Assembly (NCBI GenBank): GCA_903840265.1
Contig: CAIMFH010000047.1
Span: 1-63,418 of the forward strand
From: an uncultured Schlesneria sp.
GTDB taxonomy: Bacteria > Planctomycetota > Planctomycetia > Planctomycetales > Planctomycetaceae
Reading direction: 5' to 3'
Length of the DNA stretch: 63,418 nucleotides
Both the position numbers and the translations under genes were made by a program. This document shows positions 1-9,642 of this stretch, piece after piece; position 1 is the stretch's first letter, and every line of letters starts with the position of its first letter. The notes below the pieces were generated by a model, which saw only the letters and a program-made list of their open reading frames with translations, made no database searches and had not been told where the DNA came from.

Positions 1-434
1 CCCGCTGGTTTGCCTATGAAGCCCAACGAGTTCTGAAAAAGGTCTCCCTCACCGCTGAACGCCGCGACCTTCAACAACTGTACGAATGGATCCGCCGACA
101 CCCAGCAGGTTCTGTCACCATCCGAGACGTCTGCCGCTCCAACAGCCGCAAGTACCCCACCGCGCAGTGCGCCATGGCTGCGATGACCAAGCTCAAAGAC
201 AGCGGCCTCTGCCAATGGCTCCGCACCACCCCCGGCCCCAAAGGAGGCCGCCCCGCCCACAGGATGGAGGTCATCAAAAAGAGGAACGCGCCAACTCACG
301 AGAGGGAAGCAGCAACCCCCACCCAACAAACAGCCGAGCCAAGCCCCAACCCCACCATCAGTCGCCCACAACCAGAGGTTGTGTCGAACACAGAAGAACG
401 AACCGCGACAACAGAAAGGCGTCATTCCGTGTAG
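1..434 (+). CDS. C-terminal part of a DUF3987-type protein (partial)
   Basis: The reading frame is open from the window edge (first full codon at base 3) to a TAG ending at 434, so only about 143 C-terminal residues are visible. The segment runs from WFAYEAQRVLKK through a helical stretch with QQLYEWIRRHPAG, TIRDVCRSNSRKY and a final GPKGGRPAHRMEV. That succession resembles the winged-helix-like tail of DUF3987 proteins, which are primase/helicase-associated proteins often found in plasmids, prophages and other integrated elements. After about residue 95 the chain becomes proline-, threonine- and glutamate-rich and looks disordered. The N-terminal ATPase region lies outside the window. The family call rests on pattern memory and is moderate. 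If right, it hints at a mobile-element remnant to the left. Confidence 0.5.
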   Translation, partial: RWFAYEAQRVLKKVSLTAERRDLQQLYEWIRRHPAGSVTIRDVCRSNSRKYPTAQCAMAAMTKLKDSGLCQWLRTTPGPKGGRPAHRMEVIKKRNAPTHEREAATPTQQTAEPSPNPTISRPQPEVVSNTEERTATTERRHSV

Positions 435-455
435 CTCAATCCGCCTAAGAGGTTG

Positions 456-541
456 GGGTGCCACGGTCTCGGAGTCCTCGACATGGCCGTCTCTTCGATG
501 GCAGACACGGCCACACCGAAGACGGTGAGTCCGTGGCACCC
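456..541. repeat. Nested palindromic intergenic element (86 bp)
   Basis: Bases 456-466 (GGGTGCCACGG) are the exact reverse complement of 531-541. Inside, 484-490 (TGGCCGT) pairs exactly with 507-513. The element could fold as a two-stage hairpin or cruciform. It lies in a non-coding stretch between the DUF3987 fragment and the gene ending at 820. It has no T-run, so it is not a typical intrinsic terminator. It looks like a REP- or MITE-like repeat; other copies cannot be seen from one window. Confidence 0.6.
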
Positions 542-740
542 AAGCCCCTTGGGCAGAAGCCGATGTGCGAAGTTAGCTCTTTGACAATCGAGTAGATCGC
601 GAGGTTCTGTCATGCAGAGTCGTGAAGAAGGCTGCGTGCGCCAAAGTCTGTCGCTTGACCCTCAGCCCGTCGCCCTCAGCCTCTTCCGTCAGTTGTGTCA
701 TACACTGTGAATGGAAGCCTCTTCCCGTCTTCCAATTGAA

Positions 741-768
741 AATTTGCATTTTGCAATTCGCAATTTGC
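741..768. repeat. Short AT-rich heptad repeat
   Basis: Four successive 7-base units, AATTTGC, ATTTTGC, AATTCGC and AATTTGC, stand in tandem in an AT-rich patch that contrasts with the surrounding DNA. It sits about 50 bases beyond the stop of the minus-strand gene that ends at 820. No function is apparent. Confidence 0.5.
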
Positions 769-819
769 AATGCCTTTATCCCCTCGCCCCAAGACCTCGG
801 CTACGAAGACAACTCAATC

Positions 820-2331
820 TTACTTTGGTTTCGACAATCGAATCTGGATGTTGACGAATTCAAAATCGTCCAGATCGCCCTGACAGGTAGCAGCGGTCAC
901 ACTAATTTCATTCACGCCTGCGCGCAGCAATGCGGAATCGAAAGGAAATTCGAGTGTTCCGAAGGCGCCGTCCGCGGGAGAAAGCCCCTCGGTCGCCCGC
1001 AACTGTCGGCCGTTGATGTGTATCAACGGTGGACACTGGACGCCTCTTGCCAGAAAGGTGACGACGGGATGCTGCAATGGTCGCTGCGAATTCTCGGCCA
1101 CAGTAAAGGTCTGCGTGAAGGTTTGCCCTTCGGACCGCCGTTGGAATTTACTGTTTGCCACACCTTCAAACTGATCGTTGCCCAAATGATGCACACGCGG
1201 ATTATTTTCGACGGCAATCATGTCTTCGGCGGCGGTTCTCAGGGTGAAGTCGATGCGGTGTGTCTTTCCCTTCACATCAACGGATCGGACATTGCGCGCT
1301 TCGGGCAGATAGTCAGCCTGGACGGCGGTGATGGCAAAAATGTCTGGAGTATCCGGCAAGACCAATTCGTATGTTCCGTCATCACGCGTCACCGCCAGCA
1401 GTGGCTTTCCTTGAATTCGATCGAAACGTACGGTGGTTCGAGCGACCGGCTTCCCGGTTTTTCGATCCGTGACGATTCCCTTCAAGATACTTTCCGCTCG
1501 AACGTCTTCAGCAGCCGCACTGCGCAGTTTCGGTTGAGGGCGAGGGATGGACCCGGGCGCTGTCACGATCTGAGGAGCTTCCGGACGGACAGCACTCGTC
1601 GAAGGTCCGGGAAACGCCGCATCAACTGCGACAGGTGGCCGGGGAAGTTCTTGACGAGGAGCAAGTTCCGCCATCTTTGGCAGATTTCGCGATATCTCAC
1701 GGCGCGATTTCGGTCGGCTCGTCGTTTCGGGTTGCGACTGAGGCTCGGCGTCGTCCACTGCCCCCGAATTCACCGGCGCGGGGATCCGCCGATCATTTGT
1801 CATAGCGACTTGTTCAGGAATCGCTGACGCGGCAACCGTCGGAGTAAATGATGGAGATTCCATAGGTCTCGAGAGAGGTTGCCGGTTGTCGGCGAATTTC
1901 GTGGGCTCGTCGTCGATCGGTCGCGATGAAGAGCGGTTCTGTGATCGACGCGTGAAGGACACGGCTGTCCCTGCATGTGAATCCGACATCTCGGAACGTG
2001 TTTGCCACGATTCGCCTGCTGCTGAGTCCTGCGTCAATGTCAGTTGAACTGGTGTCTCCACCAGCTCCGGCTCGATGTTGCTCACCACGGAATTGGATTC
2101 GACGACACTCACCCAACTCAGCCCGAGGCAAAGATGAACCAGTAGTGAAAGGGAGAATGACTTGCCAATCGGGTGTCGATCACCCCACGAAGTGCTCAAC
2201 ATCGTCAACAGTTGCGCGATGGCTGCGAGAGTACAGAGGACGAGGCCGACGCGCACAATTCGGGCGCTGACGGAAGCATCGGGGCCTCCGAAGATGATTT
2301 CCAACGATTGCTGCAACCAGGCGAAATCCAT
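820..2331 (-). CDS. Membrane-anchored protein with carboxypeptidase-regulatory-like domain
   Basis: A 503-residue protein. Two hydrophobic helices near residues 27-45 and 57-77 suggest anchoring in the inner membrane. A long low-complexity stretch rich in S, T, P and R (about 90-280) resembles a periplasm-spanning linker. At about 285-370 there is a beta-sandwich of the carboxypeptidase-regulatory/Ig-like type (KGIVTDRKTGKPVARTTVRF, then DDGTYELVLP). The last 130 residues look like further beta structure with two cysteines. No catalytic motif is visible, so a structural or ligand-binding envelope role is most likely. It stands alone, divergent from the Ntn-hydrolase gene across about 260 bases. 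Function unknown. Confidence 0.75.
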   Translation of the reverse strand: MDFAWLQQSLEIIFGGPDASVSARIVRVGLVLCTLAAIAQLLTMLSTSWGDRHPIGKSFSLSLLVHLCLGLSWVSVVESNSVVSNIEPELVETPVQLTLTQDSAAGESWQTRSEMSDSHAGTAVSFTRRSQNRSSSRPIDDEPTKFADNRQPLSRPMESPSFTPTVAASAIPEQVAMTNDRRIPAPVNSGAVDDAEPQSQPETTSRPKSRREISRNLPKMAELAPRQELPRPPVAVDAAFPGPSTSAVRPEAPQIVTAPGSIPRPQPKLRSAAAEDVRAESILKGIVTDRKTGKPVARTTVRFDRIQGKPLLAVTRDDGTYELVLPDTPDIFAITAVQADYLPEARNVRSVDVKGKTHRIDFTLRTAAEDMIAVENNPRVHHLGNDQFEGVANSKFQRRSEGQTFTQTFTVAENSQRPLQHPVVTFLARGVQCPPLIHINGRQLRATEGLSPADGAFGTLEFPFDSALLRAGVNEISVTAATCQGDLDDFEFVNIQIRLSKPK

Positions 2332-2591
2332 GTCAATTCAACGTGAGACGATCGGTTATTTGGGTTGGAACGATCGACAATCTGATCGACGGCATCTCAT
2401 TCCGTCAATACCGCCTTTGCTGATCAGGTAAGAGACCGAGGCTCAATCGGACTCAGATCGATTGAATCGCAGCTGAATGATGACTGAAGTGGTCGCCGGA
2501 ACAGAAGATTCGTCGTATGCTTTCGAATCAGGATCGCATTCTTCAGCGACCCGCATGCATTTCACCACACCTCTTATCCAGGATAGCCTTC

Positions 2592-3659
2592 ATGCTTCGA
2601 TTTGTCCGGCGATCGGTCCCTGCAGCGATGGTTGCTTTCGCTGCCGTTTTAGCTCCGATTCTAACTTCCACTACTAACGCTTGTACGCGGGCCTTGTATT
2701 TCGGCAAGCAAGGGCAGACGGTGACCGGTCGCTCGATGGACTGGGCCGAGGACATGCACAGCAACCTGTGGGCATTTCCGCGCGGGATGGCTCGCGACGG
2801 CGGAATGGGTGCGGCCTCGGTGAAGTGGACCAGCAAGTATGGCAGTTTGACCACTTCGGTTTACGAAGCGGCGACCAGCGACGGCATGAACGAAAAAGGA
2901 CTGGTGGCGAATCTGCTGTACTTGGCCGAGTCCGAGTACCCACCGCTGTCGGATACCCGACCCGCCATCGTGATTTCAGCGTGGGCTCAGTACATCCTCG
3001 ACAACTTCGCCACCGTGGAGGAAGCCGTGGCGGATGCGAAGAAGGACGCGTTCCGTATCGTGACGGTGGAAGTTCCGAACGGGGCCAAGGGAACAGTGCA
3101 TCTGTCTATCTCAGACGTGACGGGCGATTCGGCGATCCTGGAATATGTGAAAGGGAAGCTGGTCATCCACCACAGCCGTGAGTACCAGGTGATGACGAAT
3201 TCGCCCATCTTCGACGAGCAACTTGCCCTGAACAAGTACTGGCAGCAGATCGGCGGGACAGTCATGCTGCCCGGGACCAACCGCGCTGCCGATCGTTTCG
3301 CGAGGGCCTCGTTCTACATCAACGCCTGCCGCCAGTCGGAAGATGCCCGCGAGGCCGTCGCCGACGTCTTCAGTGTGATGAGAAACGTGAGCGTCCCGCG
3401 CGGGATCAGCACGCCGAACCAGCCCAACATCGCCTCCACGCTTTGGCGCACGGTCTCGGACCACAAGAACCGCGTGTACTACTTCGAAAACACCGCCAGC
3501 CCCGGTCTAGTGTGGGTGAAGCTCGACAAGCTCGACTTCAAGGAAGGCTCGGGCGCAAAGAAGTTGACACTGGACGGCAAACCAGAACTGGGCGGCGATC
3601 AGTCCGCCAACTTCGAAAAAGCCGAACCCTTCAAGTTCCTCGCTCCCTCGTCAAAGTGA
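2592..3659 (+). CDS. Exported linear amide C-N hydrolase (choloylglycine hydrolase / penicillin V acylase family)
   Basis: Starting at the ATG at 2592 gives 355 residues with a clear signal peptide (MLRFVRRSVPAAMVAFAAVL...) ending TTNA before Cys31. Processing there exposes the N-terminal cysteine that is the nucleophile of this Ntn-hydrolase family, in the context CTRALYFG. The conserved GRSMDWAED follows (aspartate near residue 50), as do an Asn-containing NSPIFDEQ and an Arg-containing NRAADRFARA region. Family members hydrolyse amide bonds in bile salts, penicillin V or acyl-homoserine lactones; the substrate here cannot be told. The exported form suggests action in the periplasm. The longer frame from 2517 would bury the signal peptide, so the shorter start is preferred. 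Confidence 0.88.
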   Translation: MLRFVRRSVPAAMVAFAAVLAPILTSTTNACTRALYFGKQGQTVTGRSMDWAEDMHSNLWAFPRGMARDGGMGAASVKWTSKYGSLTTSVYEAATSDGMNEKGLVANLLYLAESEYPPLSDTRPAIVISAWAQYILDNFATVEEAVADAKKDAFRIVTVEVPNGAKGTVHLSISDVTGDSAILEYVKGKLVIHHSREYQVMTNSPIFDEQLALNKYWQQIGGTVMLPGTNRAADRFARASFYINACRQSEDAREAVADVFSVMRNVSVPRGISTPNQPNIASTLWRTVSDHKNRVYYFENTASPGLVWVKLDKLDFKEGSGAKKLTLDGKPELGGDQSANFEKAEPFKFLAPSSK

Positions 3660-3693
3660 CGACGGAGCATCAACGACTTCGCCAGACAGGCTT

Positions 3694-4122
3694 ATGAAAA
3701 TGGCACGCGAAATCCAACGCGGGCAAGCATTTCTCCGGCGCTCACAAGAGAACATCTTGCGAGCGTTTGGATTCTTGCAGGATGCGGGATTCAGCTTGCA
3801 GGACGCACAAGTTAGCAGAGAAGCGTGGGTTCAGTTTCGGAGCGATACGAAGGAAATTACGCTGATGCATGAGCCATGGGATCTGCCAGAACTGAGAATC
3901 ACGCAGATCCACGCGGCCCGTAACAAGAGCGAAGTGCTGGAGTTGCCCAAGACGATTATGGACAGTGCCGCCGCGAAAACATTTCGTCGGCAGCGCGATG
4001 CAGGCCCTGAAGGGCGCGTTCTTAGATCGCTCGATGATGGAGCCCATGACGACCTAATTAATTCTGTGATTGCTCACTACGCGTCGAGGGTGGCTGAGAC
4101 ATTAGGTATTCCGGAGCAATAG
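3694..4122 (+). CDS. Hypothetical protein
   Basis: A 142-residue protein starting 34 bases after the Ntn-hydrolase stop (ATG at 3694, alternative at 3700). It is soluble, charged and mostly helical, beginning MKMAREIQRGQAFLRRSQENI, with no signal peptide or membrane segment. I recognise no family. Codon use matches its neighbours and the spacing suggests possible cotranscription with the upstream gene, but no functional link is apparent. Confidence 0.6.
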   Translation: MKMAREIQRGQAFLRRSQENILRAFGFLQDAGFSLQDAQVSREAWVQFRSDTKEITLMHEPWDLPELRITQIHAARNKSEVLELPKTIMDSAAAKTFRRQRDAGPEGRVLRSLDDGAHDDLINSVIAHYASRVAETLGIPEQ

Positions 4123-4224
4123 GCGGAATCGAAGTTGTTCTTCAACGCGGGGCAAACCAAAATTTCGAGACGATGCGGACATACTGGAACTGCAATACTT
4201 CGTATTTCGGAATGGTGAGTGGAT

Positions 4225-4950
4225 ATGTCGAGCGGCTCCGCACGACTGATCGCGATTGGGGATGTCCATGGATGTGTGCATGCCTTGGAGACTTTGCTGG
4301 ACGCGATTGTCCCCACGGCAGCGGACCAGCTCGTTTTTCTAGGCGATTTGATTGATCAGGGACGCGATAGTGCTGCCGTACTGGACTTGCTGATTGAACT
4401 CCAGAGTCGCTGTCAGGTCGTGCTGATCGAAGGCAATCACGAAGAGATGATGTTCACTGCTCGCGACAGTGAGAAGGCACTGCGGTATTGGGAAGAGTGT
4501 GGAGGTGTCTACACGTTGAACTCATACCGATTCGGGGCAAGTCTGGCAGAGGTTCCACCCCAACACTGGGACTTGCTCGCCCAGGGTCTCCCTTACTACG
4601 AGACCGACTCATTCATCATGACGCATGCTCATTACCTGCCGGACGTCCCGATGTCAGAGCAGCCGAGTTATCAGTTGCGCTGGGCCTTGCTTGAGCCGGA
4701 ACTGATGGAACCGCACCAGTCAGGTAAGACTGTCGTTCTGGGTCATACCGAGCAACGCGACGGCGAAATCCTCGACTTGGGGTTTGCAATGTGTATTGAT
4801 ACTGCCTGCTGGCGATATGGCTGGCTGACGGCGATTGAGTTGCATTTGCGAACGGTTTGGCAAGCCAGTCGCTGGGGCGTTCTTCGCGAACCAGACGAGC
4901 CGACTCAGCTCGGCAGATTACCACACCTGGCCAAAGTGGCTGTCAGCTAG
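4225..4950 (+). CDS. Metallophosphoesterase (PPP / Ap4A-hydrolase-like)
   Basis: About 241 residues from the ATG at 4225, preceded by GGTGAG; an in-frame GTG at 4219 is an alternative. The calcineurin-like motifs appear in order: GDVHG near residue 13, GDLIDQG near 43, GNHE near 73, an isolated THAH near 135 and VVLGHT near 172. This is the PPP-type serine/threonine phosphatase and diadenosine tetraphosphatase group. The usual GDxxDRG reads GDLIDQG, with Gln replacing the Arg that contacts substrate phosphate, so the substrate may be unusual. The enzyme should be cytosolic and use two metal ions. It is followed 9 bases later by the exported protein at 4960. Confidence 0.85.
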   Translation: MSSGSARLIAIGDVHGCVHALETLLDAIVPTAADQLVFLGDLIDQGRDSAAVLDLLIELQSRCQVVLIEGNHEEMMFTARDSEKALRYWEECGGVYTLNSYRFGASLAEVPPQHWDLLAQGLPYYETDSFIMTHAHYLPDVPMSEQPSYQLRWALLEPELMEPHQSGKTVVLGHTEQRDGEILDLGFAMCIDTACWRYGWLTAIELHLRTVWQASRWGVLREPDEPTQLGRLPHLAKVAVS

Positions 4951-4959
4951 GAGAACCTC

Positions 4960-6453
4960 GTGAGAAATCTCGGGATCGCCGTTTCGCTGGTCATCAGCCT
5001 GTCGTGTGCTTGTGCCGCTGGTGACCGGTTGGTTGTACATGAGTGGGGGACGTTCACATCGTTCCAGAATGAGGCTGGCGAAGCGTTGCGGCGCATCAAC
5101 ACCGACGACGAACCTGTGCCGCCGTTTGTGCATCGCCTTGCTAGAGTTCGATTGTTTGCTCCAACCGACATTAACCTGGAGCGCGACTACCAAACGCAAG
5201 GGGCACCTCATGCAGACCCGCGGGTAACGATGCGACTGGAAACACCAGTCCTCTATTTCCATCTTCCGCCTGATCAAACGACGATGTCTCTGGATGTGGC
5301 GGTCGACTTCCGTGGCGGATACCTGACGGAATATTTTCCGAAAGCGGCGGCGCTGGTGAATGGTAAGCCGTTCGAAAAGAACGACTTTCCACCCGGTCCC
5401 ATCGCCCTGGGCGGTTTGCGTTGGTCCAACATCCATATTGGCGACGTGCAGGCACCTGGCGAGATGCCACAGACGACGGACCATGTCTGGCTGGCTCCAC
5501 GCAAGGTCGACGCGGCACTGGTGACGGTGGGGAGTGAGAGCGAGCGATTTCTGTTTTATCGTGGTGTCGGTGATCTGACGGCACCGCTGACGGTGACTCG
5601 AAACTCTGATCAGGTTCTCGACGTGCGCCTCAACAACCCTGCTTTGAAGACGCTGAAGCCCTCCGCCGAAAAGGCATCAACTTCGGATGCACCCTGGCCA
5701 AGAGGCGCTACTTCGGCTCTGGATGTCCAGCCGGAGTGGGAGGGGATGCTGACCAATCGTGATGTGTGGTTGCTTGACGTTCGCCCCAACGGAACATCGG
5801 CATTTCGACGCCATCGCGAATCCAAACGAAATCGCCCAGTGGTTGATCGGCTATTGCAGATCTCAGGCGAACTCGCTGAACGTGAGTATTCAGCAGACAA
5901 TCTCGCGCTCTTAAAAGCCGAGATGCAGGAGGCCCTGGTTCGAGAGGGTCTGTATCGTGATGAAGCGAACGCGTTGTTGGAAACGTGGGAGTTATCGTAC
6001 TTTCGCAGTCCCGGTCAACGCTTGTTCTTCTTGGTACCACGAACCTGGACCGATGCGGTGCTTCCGTTGAAGTTGTCGGTCGCTGCGGATGTGACTCGCG
6101 TGATGGTCGGACGGATCGAACTGGTGACACCGCGGCAACGCAGTCTGCTGAAGCAACTCGCCGAGACACCTATCCCCGATCTGACCGAGGTGCTGACGCG
6201 CCTCCGTGCGTTAAGAAATGACACCTCGCGTCGCGAGGACTACAACGGGCTCGCGTCAGGACGAGGTGATCCCTCGATGCTCGGAGTCGACGTACCATCC
6301 TCGTATCGGGCCTTCCTCGACTTGGGGCGGTTTCGAACTTCGCTGCTGATGGATGCCGCCGATCGTGAGAAGAAGGCCTCGGCCGGATCGTTGGGTCGCC
6401 TGAATCATCTGGTCTACGAACTGTGTTACCCAGGAAAGTTGAAGCGAGAGTGA
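4960..6453 (+). CDS. Exported protein of unknown function
   Basis: A 497-residue protein with a GTG start at 4960 behind an AGGAGAA ribosome-binding site. The N-terminus MRNLGIAVSLVISLSCACAAGD is a signal peptide, followed at once by RLVVHEWGTFTSFQ. The rest is a soluble mixed domain with many aromatic beta-like strands (VLYFHLPP, MSLDVAVDFRGGY, FLFYRGVGDLTAPL) and a helical C-terminal third. I recognise no named family, though the HEWGTFTS opening looks conserved and distinctive. It overlaps the following acetyltransferase gene by four bases (GTGA), so the two are probably translationally coupled. Confidence 0.8.
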   Translation: MRNLGIAVSLVISLSCACAAGDRLVVHEWGTFTSFQNEAGEALRRINTDDEPVPPFVHRLARVRLFAPTDINLERDYQTQGAPHADPRVTMRLETPVLYFHLPPDQTTMSLDVAVDFRGGYLTEYFPKAAALVNGKPFEKNDFPPGPIALGGLRWSNIHIGDVQAPGEMPQTTDHVWLAPRKVDAALVTVGSESERFLFYRGVGDLTAPLTVTRNSDQVLDVRLNNPALKTLKPSAEKASTSDAPWPRGATSALDVQPEWEGMLTNRDVWLLDVRPNGTSAFRRHRESKRNRPVVDRLLQISGELAEREYSADNLALLKAEMQEALVREGLYRDEANALLETWELSYFRSPGQRLFFLVPRTWTDAVLPLKLSVAADVTRVMVGRIELVTPRQRSLLKQLAETPIPDLTEVLTRLRALRNDTSRREDYNGLASGRGDPSMLGVDVPSSYRAFLDLGRFRTSLLMDAADREKKASAGSLGRLNHLVYELCYPGKLKRE

Positions 6454-6977
6454 AGCTGTTGATTCGAAGTATTCGCCCCGAAGATTGGTCTGCGATTGAA
6501 CGGATTCAAGCCGAGTCGTATCCGCGCGAAGTCTTAGAGAGCTTGGAAGCCTTGCAATCACATTGGCGTGTTTCAGGCGACACCTGCGTGGTAGCCGAAT
6601 TGGAAGGACAAGTTGTTGGCTACCTCCTGGCTCACCCGTGGCCAAAACGGACAATCCCACCTTTGAATAAAGTTTACTCCGTGTTACCCGACGACTCAGA
6701 TTCATTGTTCATTCACGATCTGGCATTGAGCCCAACCGCGAGAAGATCGGGCATGGGGCGGGATCTTGTCCGCTCTGTCCTGCAGGCAGGCGCACTAATG
6801 CGATTGACGACTGCATCCTTGATCGCAGTCCAAGGCTCGGAAGGCTTCTGGAAGCGATTTGGATTCACCGTTTGCGATACACTTGCGGACGACTTTGTTG
6901 CGGCCGTGAGATGTTTTTATCCAGCATCTGATTTCAGTTACATGGAGCGATGCTTTATAGGTCAGGGCGGCGAATAG
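6450..6977 (+). CDS. GNAT-family N-acetyltransferase
   Basis: About 175 residues. The GTG at 6450 overlaps the upstream stop as GTGA and gives the natural N-terminus MKLLIRSIRPEDWSAIERIQ. The GNAT fold is visible: beta strands around CVVAELEGQVVGYLLAHP, then LFIHDLALSPTARRSGMGRDLV, which contains the acetyl-CoA pyrophosphate-binding segment (R/Q-x-x-G-x-G/A type, here RRSGMG), and late FWKRFGFTV. It transfers acetyl groups from acetyl-CoA to an amine that cannot be identified. The likely translational coupling to an exported protein is unusual but may only reflect gene order. Confidence 0.85.
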   Translation: MKLLIRSIRPEDWSAIERIQAESYPREVLESLEALQSHWRVSGDTCVVAELEGQVVGYLLAHPWPKRTIPPLNKVYSVLPDDSDSLFIHDLALSPTARRSGMGRDLVRSVLQAGALMRLTTASLIAVQGSEGFWKRFGFTVCDTLADDFVAAVRCFYPASDFSYMERCFIGQGGE

Positions 6978-7091
6978 AAGTTCTCGTGTGACTGTGCGGA
7001 GCCTGTGATGAACTTGGGAAACTCGACAACATCTATTCTTTCACCTATGCGTGCATCCCGTGCCGCACCAATTTCGTTTGAGGTAAAAGTC

Positions 7092-8420
7092 ATGCGTCAG
7101 TTTGTCCTGCTGTGTGTTGTACTGGTCGGTTCGGTGTCGGCGCAGGAGCCGCCGTATGCCAATCTTCCGGCTGCCGCGCCGCCGTACTATCGAGTGCGGT
7201 ATGAAGGCTCGACGCAGACGGGCGAATTGGTCTATCCGGTCAGTTTCACAATCTGGATCCCGCCCCATGTGAAAACACTGCGCGGATTGATCATTCATCA
7301 GCATGGCTGCGGCGAAGGCTCGTGCACGTCAGGCCAGACCGGCGCGTTCGATCTGCATTGGCAAGCGTTGGCCAGCAAGCACGAGTGTGCGTTGATGAGC
7401 CCAGTTTACGAACAGCCAGAGAAAGCGGACTGCCAGTTGTGGTGTGATCCCCGCAACGGTTCGGACAAGATCTTTCAGAAGTCGCTGGAGGATCTCGGAG
7501 CCGAAACTCGTCACCCCGAATTGGTCACCATCCCGTGGGCCATTTGGGGGCATAGCGGCGGCGGGCATTGGGCAGGAGGGATGACATTATTGCATCCAGA
7601 ACGAGTGGCCGCGGCGTGGCTGCGTTCGGGCGTTCCACCGATCGCCGCCGTCGCAGGCAAGCCGGCACCCTACGAGATTTCGCAGGCGGCCTGCCAAGTC
7701 CCGATCATGTGCAATCTGGGGACCAAAGAAGGGGTCACCGATAAGGAGAGCCGCTTCGCCGGAGTCTGGTCTGGAAATGAAGCCTTCTTCCTCGCCCTAC
7801 GGGCCAAGAAAGGACTCATCGGCGTATCGATTGATCCCTTGTCGAGCCACGACTGTGGCAACCAACGTTATCTGGCGATGCCCTGGTTCGATGCTTGTCT
7901 GACCGCACGTCTACCGGCGGCGCTCGGTGAGTCGCTGAAGCCGATGTCGAACGACGATGGCTGGTTCGCTCCACTCAATGCTGTTGACGCGAACGTCGTC
8001 GCTCCCGTGTCTGCAGCAAAGTTTGCAGGCGATATTGAAAAGTCTGTCTGGCTGCCGAACGAAGCTGCTGCTGTCGCCTGGACGCAGTACGTCAGAGATT
8101 CATCTGTGAAAGATACCACGCCACCACCGGCACCGACGAACTTGCAAGTTGTCGGCAATGTGCTGACATGGACCGCCGAGGCGGATCTCGAAAGCGGTTT
8201 GGCGGGTTTCATCGTCGAGCGGGACGGGCAGCTTCTCGTGAATGTTCCCGAACAGCCTAAGAATCCCTTCGGTCGCCCGATCTTCCAAAACCTGTCGTAC
8301 AGCGATACCCCCACGCAGCCGTTGGTCGAGATGAAATACATCGACACGAAAGCCGAAGCCGGCAAGACCTATCAGTACCGTGTCATCGCAGTGAATACCG
8401 TTGGCCTGAAATCCAAATAG
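7092..8420 (+). CDS. Secreted alpha/beta hydrolase with C-terminal fibronectin-III-like domain
   Basis: Starting at the ATG at 7092 (GAGGTAAA upstream) gives 442 residues with signal peptide [18 protein letters not shown]. Frames from 7005 add an implausible leader. The hydrolase core has a strand-rich region around [16 protein letters not shown], a nucleophile elbow GHSGGG near residue 158, and late histidine and aspartate residues (SSHDCGNQ). About 340-442 is a fibronectin-III-like domain starting [17 protein letters not shown] and containing FIVERDG and [12 protein letters not shown]. The pattern suggests a secreted esterase-like or poly-ester-degrading enzyme with an accessory binding module; the substrate is unknown. 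Confidence 0.75.
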   Translation: MRQFVLLCVVLVGSVSAQEPPYANLPAAAPPYYRVRYEGSTQTGELVYPVSFTIWIPPHVKTLRGLIIHQHGCGEGSCTSGQTGAFDLHWQALASKHECALMSPVYEQPEKADCQLWCDPRNGSDKIFQKSLEDLGAETRHPELVTIPWAIWGHSGGGHWAGGMTLLHPERVAAAWLRSGVPPIAAVAGKPAPYEISQAACQVPIMCNLGTKEGVTDKESRFAGVWSGNEAFFLALRAKKGLIGVSIDPLSSHDCGNQRYLAMPWFDACLTARLPAALGESLKPMSNDDGWFAPLNAVDANVVAPVSAAKFAGDIEKSVWLPNEAAAVAWTQYVRDSSVKDTTPPPAPTNLQVVGNVLTWTAEADLESGLAGFIVERDGQLLVNVPEQPKNPFGRPIFQNLSYSDTPTQPLVEMKYIDTKAEAGKTYQYRVIAVNTVGLKSK

Positions 8421-8421
8421 G

Positions 8422-9534
8422 TCAATGATGAAACAGCGCCAGCAAGATTTCGATCAAGATCAACAATACGACGGTGATTTCGAGGATCTCTCCGCGATAG
8501 CTCTCCGCTTGATTCGAGACGACTTCGTAGAAACCTTCCAGAACGGAGATTGACCGGCGGATATTCTGTCCCCATTCATCCAGATGAAATCGGCTGGCGA
8601 CCTGATCATAGACCCGCGCCACATAAGGATCCCCTACCAGAGTCAGCGCATTGCTGGCCTTTTCGAACATGATGTTGATTTCGACCTTCAATGCTCCCAG
8701 GTCTCGTAAGCGGCGTGAGTATCGTTGCCAGATCGGCCGACTGGACCGCGACAGCTGATTGATCAAAGCATAGGCAGTCTCCAGTCTCTCATCGAGTCGG
8801 TTGTCGATATGACGGAATTCCAGCAGTTGCAGATTGGCAAATGCCAGGGTCTCCAGGATCTCACCGCAATCCTGGTCGATCACGACGGCTGCCGTCCAAT
8901 CGGTGATCACCAGGTCGTGGGGACTGTAGCTCAGCCGCAATCGCAGAGCCTCGGCAATTTCTCCGTCGCTCAGTGGATTCGATTCGAGCCGAACCAGGCT
9001 GGCCAGCCATGCGGGGTTCTGCGTGAGCAACTGCGAAGGGGGGGATAATGCGGCATCGGGGAGTAATTGGAGCACGAAGTACTCTTCACTCACATCAATC
9101 CAGTGCGGCAGCGAAATGGCCGGTTGGAGGCGTTGATAAAGGGATTCCGAGACATCGCGGGCCGCCTTGGTGAAGATCGCCGGATCGCACAACGCTCCGG
9201 CCAGTCGAGTCAACTCCGTTGCTGATAGTTGAAAGGGAGCCTGCATCGAAACGCTGACAGCGCCAAAGTCGAACAGCATCAGTTGGAACTGAACCTCAAC
9301 TTCGCCCAGAACGGGTAAAACAAGGACTGCTGGACTCAGATCGAACCGAAGAGGTGGCGATTGATATGCGATCGATGCGGGCGTTCGCAACTTACGAGGA
9401 AGGTCATGTACCTGAGCCGGAACCAGGCTGCGTGCTTTCTCGAGGCTAACCTCCTCACCCCAGTCGAACGCGACGAAGCAGTGCAAGTAGCCCGAGAGCG
9501 GGCCGGTCATTTCGAAGGGCAGGGAGTCAGCCAA
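8422..9534 (-). CDS. RMD1/YagE (DUF155)-like membrane protein
   Basis: A 370-residue protein whose C-terminal third has the DUF155 layout: a helical region with NALTLVGDPYVARVYDQVA, then a coiled stretch ending in one strongly hydrophobic helix (ITVVLLILIEILLALFHH) at the extreme C-terminus. The N-terminal part is a mixed soluble domain without signal peptide. Family members in eukaryotes are mitochondrial inner-membrane proteins; the bacterial role is not established. It ends two bases from the convergent hydrolase gene at 8420. Family call moderate, topology (tail anchor) good. Confidence 0.65.
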   Translation of the reverse strand: MADSLPFEMTGPLSGYLHCFVAFDWGEEVSLEKARSLVPAQVHDLPRKLRTPASIAYQSPPLRFDLSPAVLVLPVLGEVEVQFQLMLFDFGAVSVSMQAPFQLSATELTRLAGALCDPAIFTKAARDVSESLYQRLQPAISLPHWIDVSEEYFVLQLLPDAALSPPSQLLTQNPAWLASLVRLESNPLSDGEIAEALRLRLSYSPHDLVITDWTAAVVIDQDCGEILETLAFANLQLLEFRHIDNRLDERLETAYALINQLSRSSRPIWQRYSRRLRDLGALKVEINIMFEKASNALTLVGDPYVARVYDQVASRFHLDEWGQNIRRSISVLEGFYEVVSNQAESYRGEILEITVVLLILIEILLALFHH

Positions 9535-9642
9535 GATACGCTTCTTGAATTACGCAATCGGAATCGCACATCGTCATTAAGTTACGCTACCGCATCTTCC
9601 GGAGAATTGACAATGTAACTAGGCGATATCGGTCCCCACCGG

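Noticed and set aside
622-1827. 401-codon plus-strand frame
   Set aside because: It is the antisense shadow of the minus-strand membrane-anchored protein, whose domains and composition are convincing.
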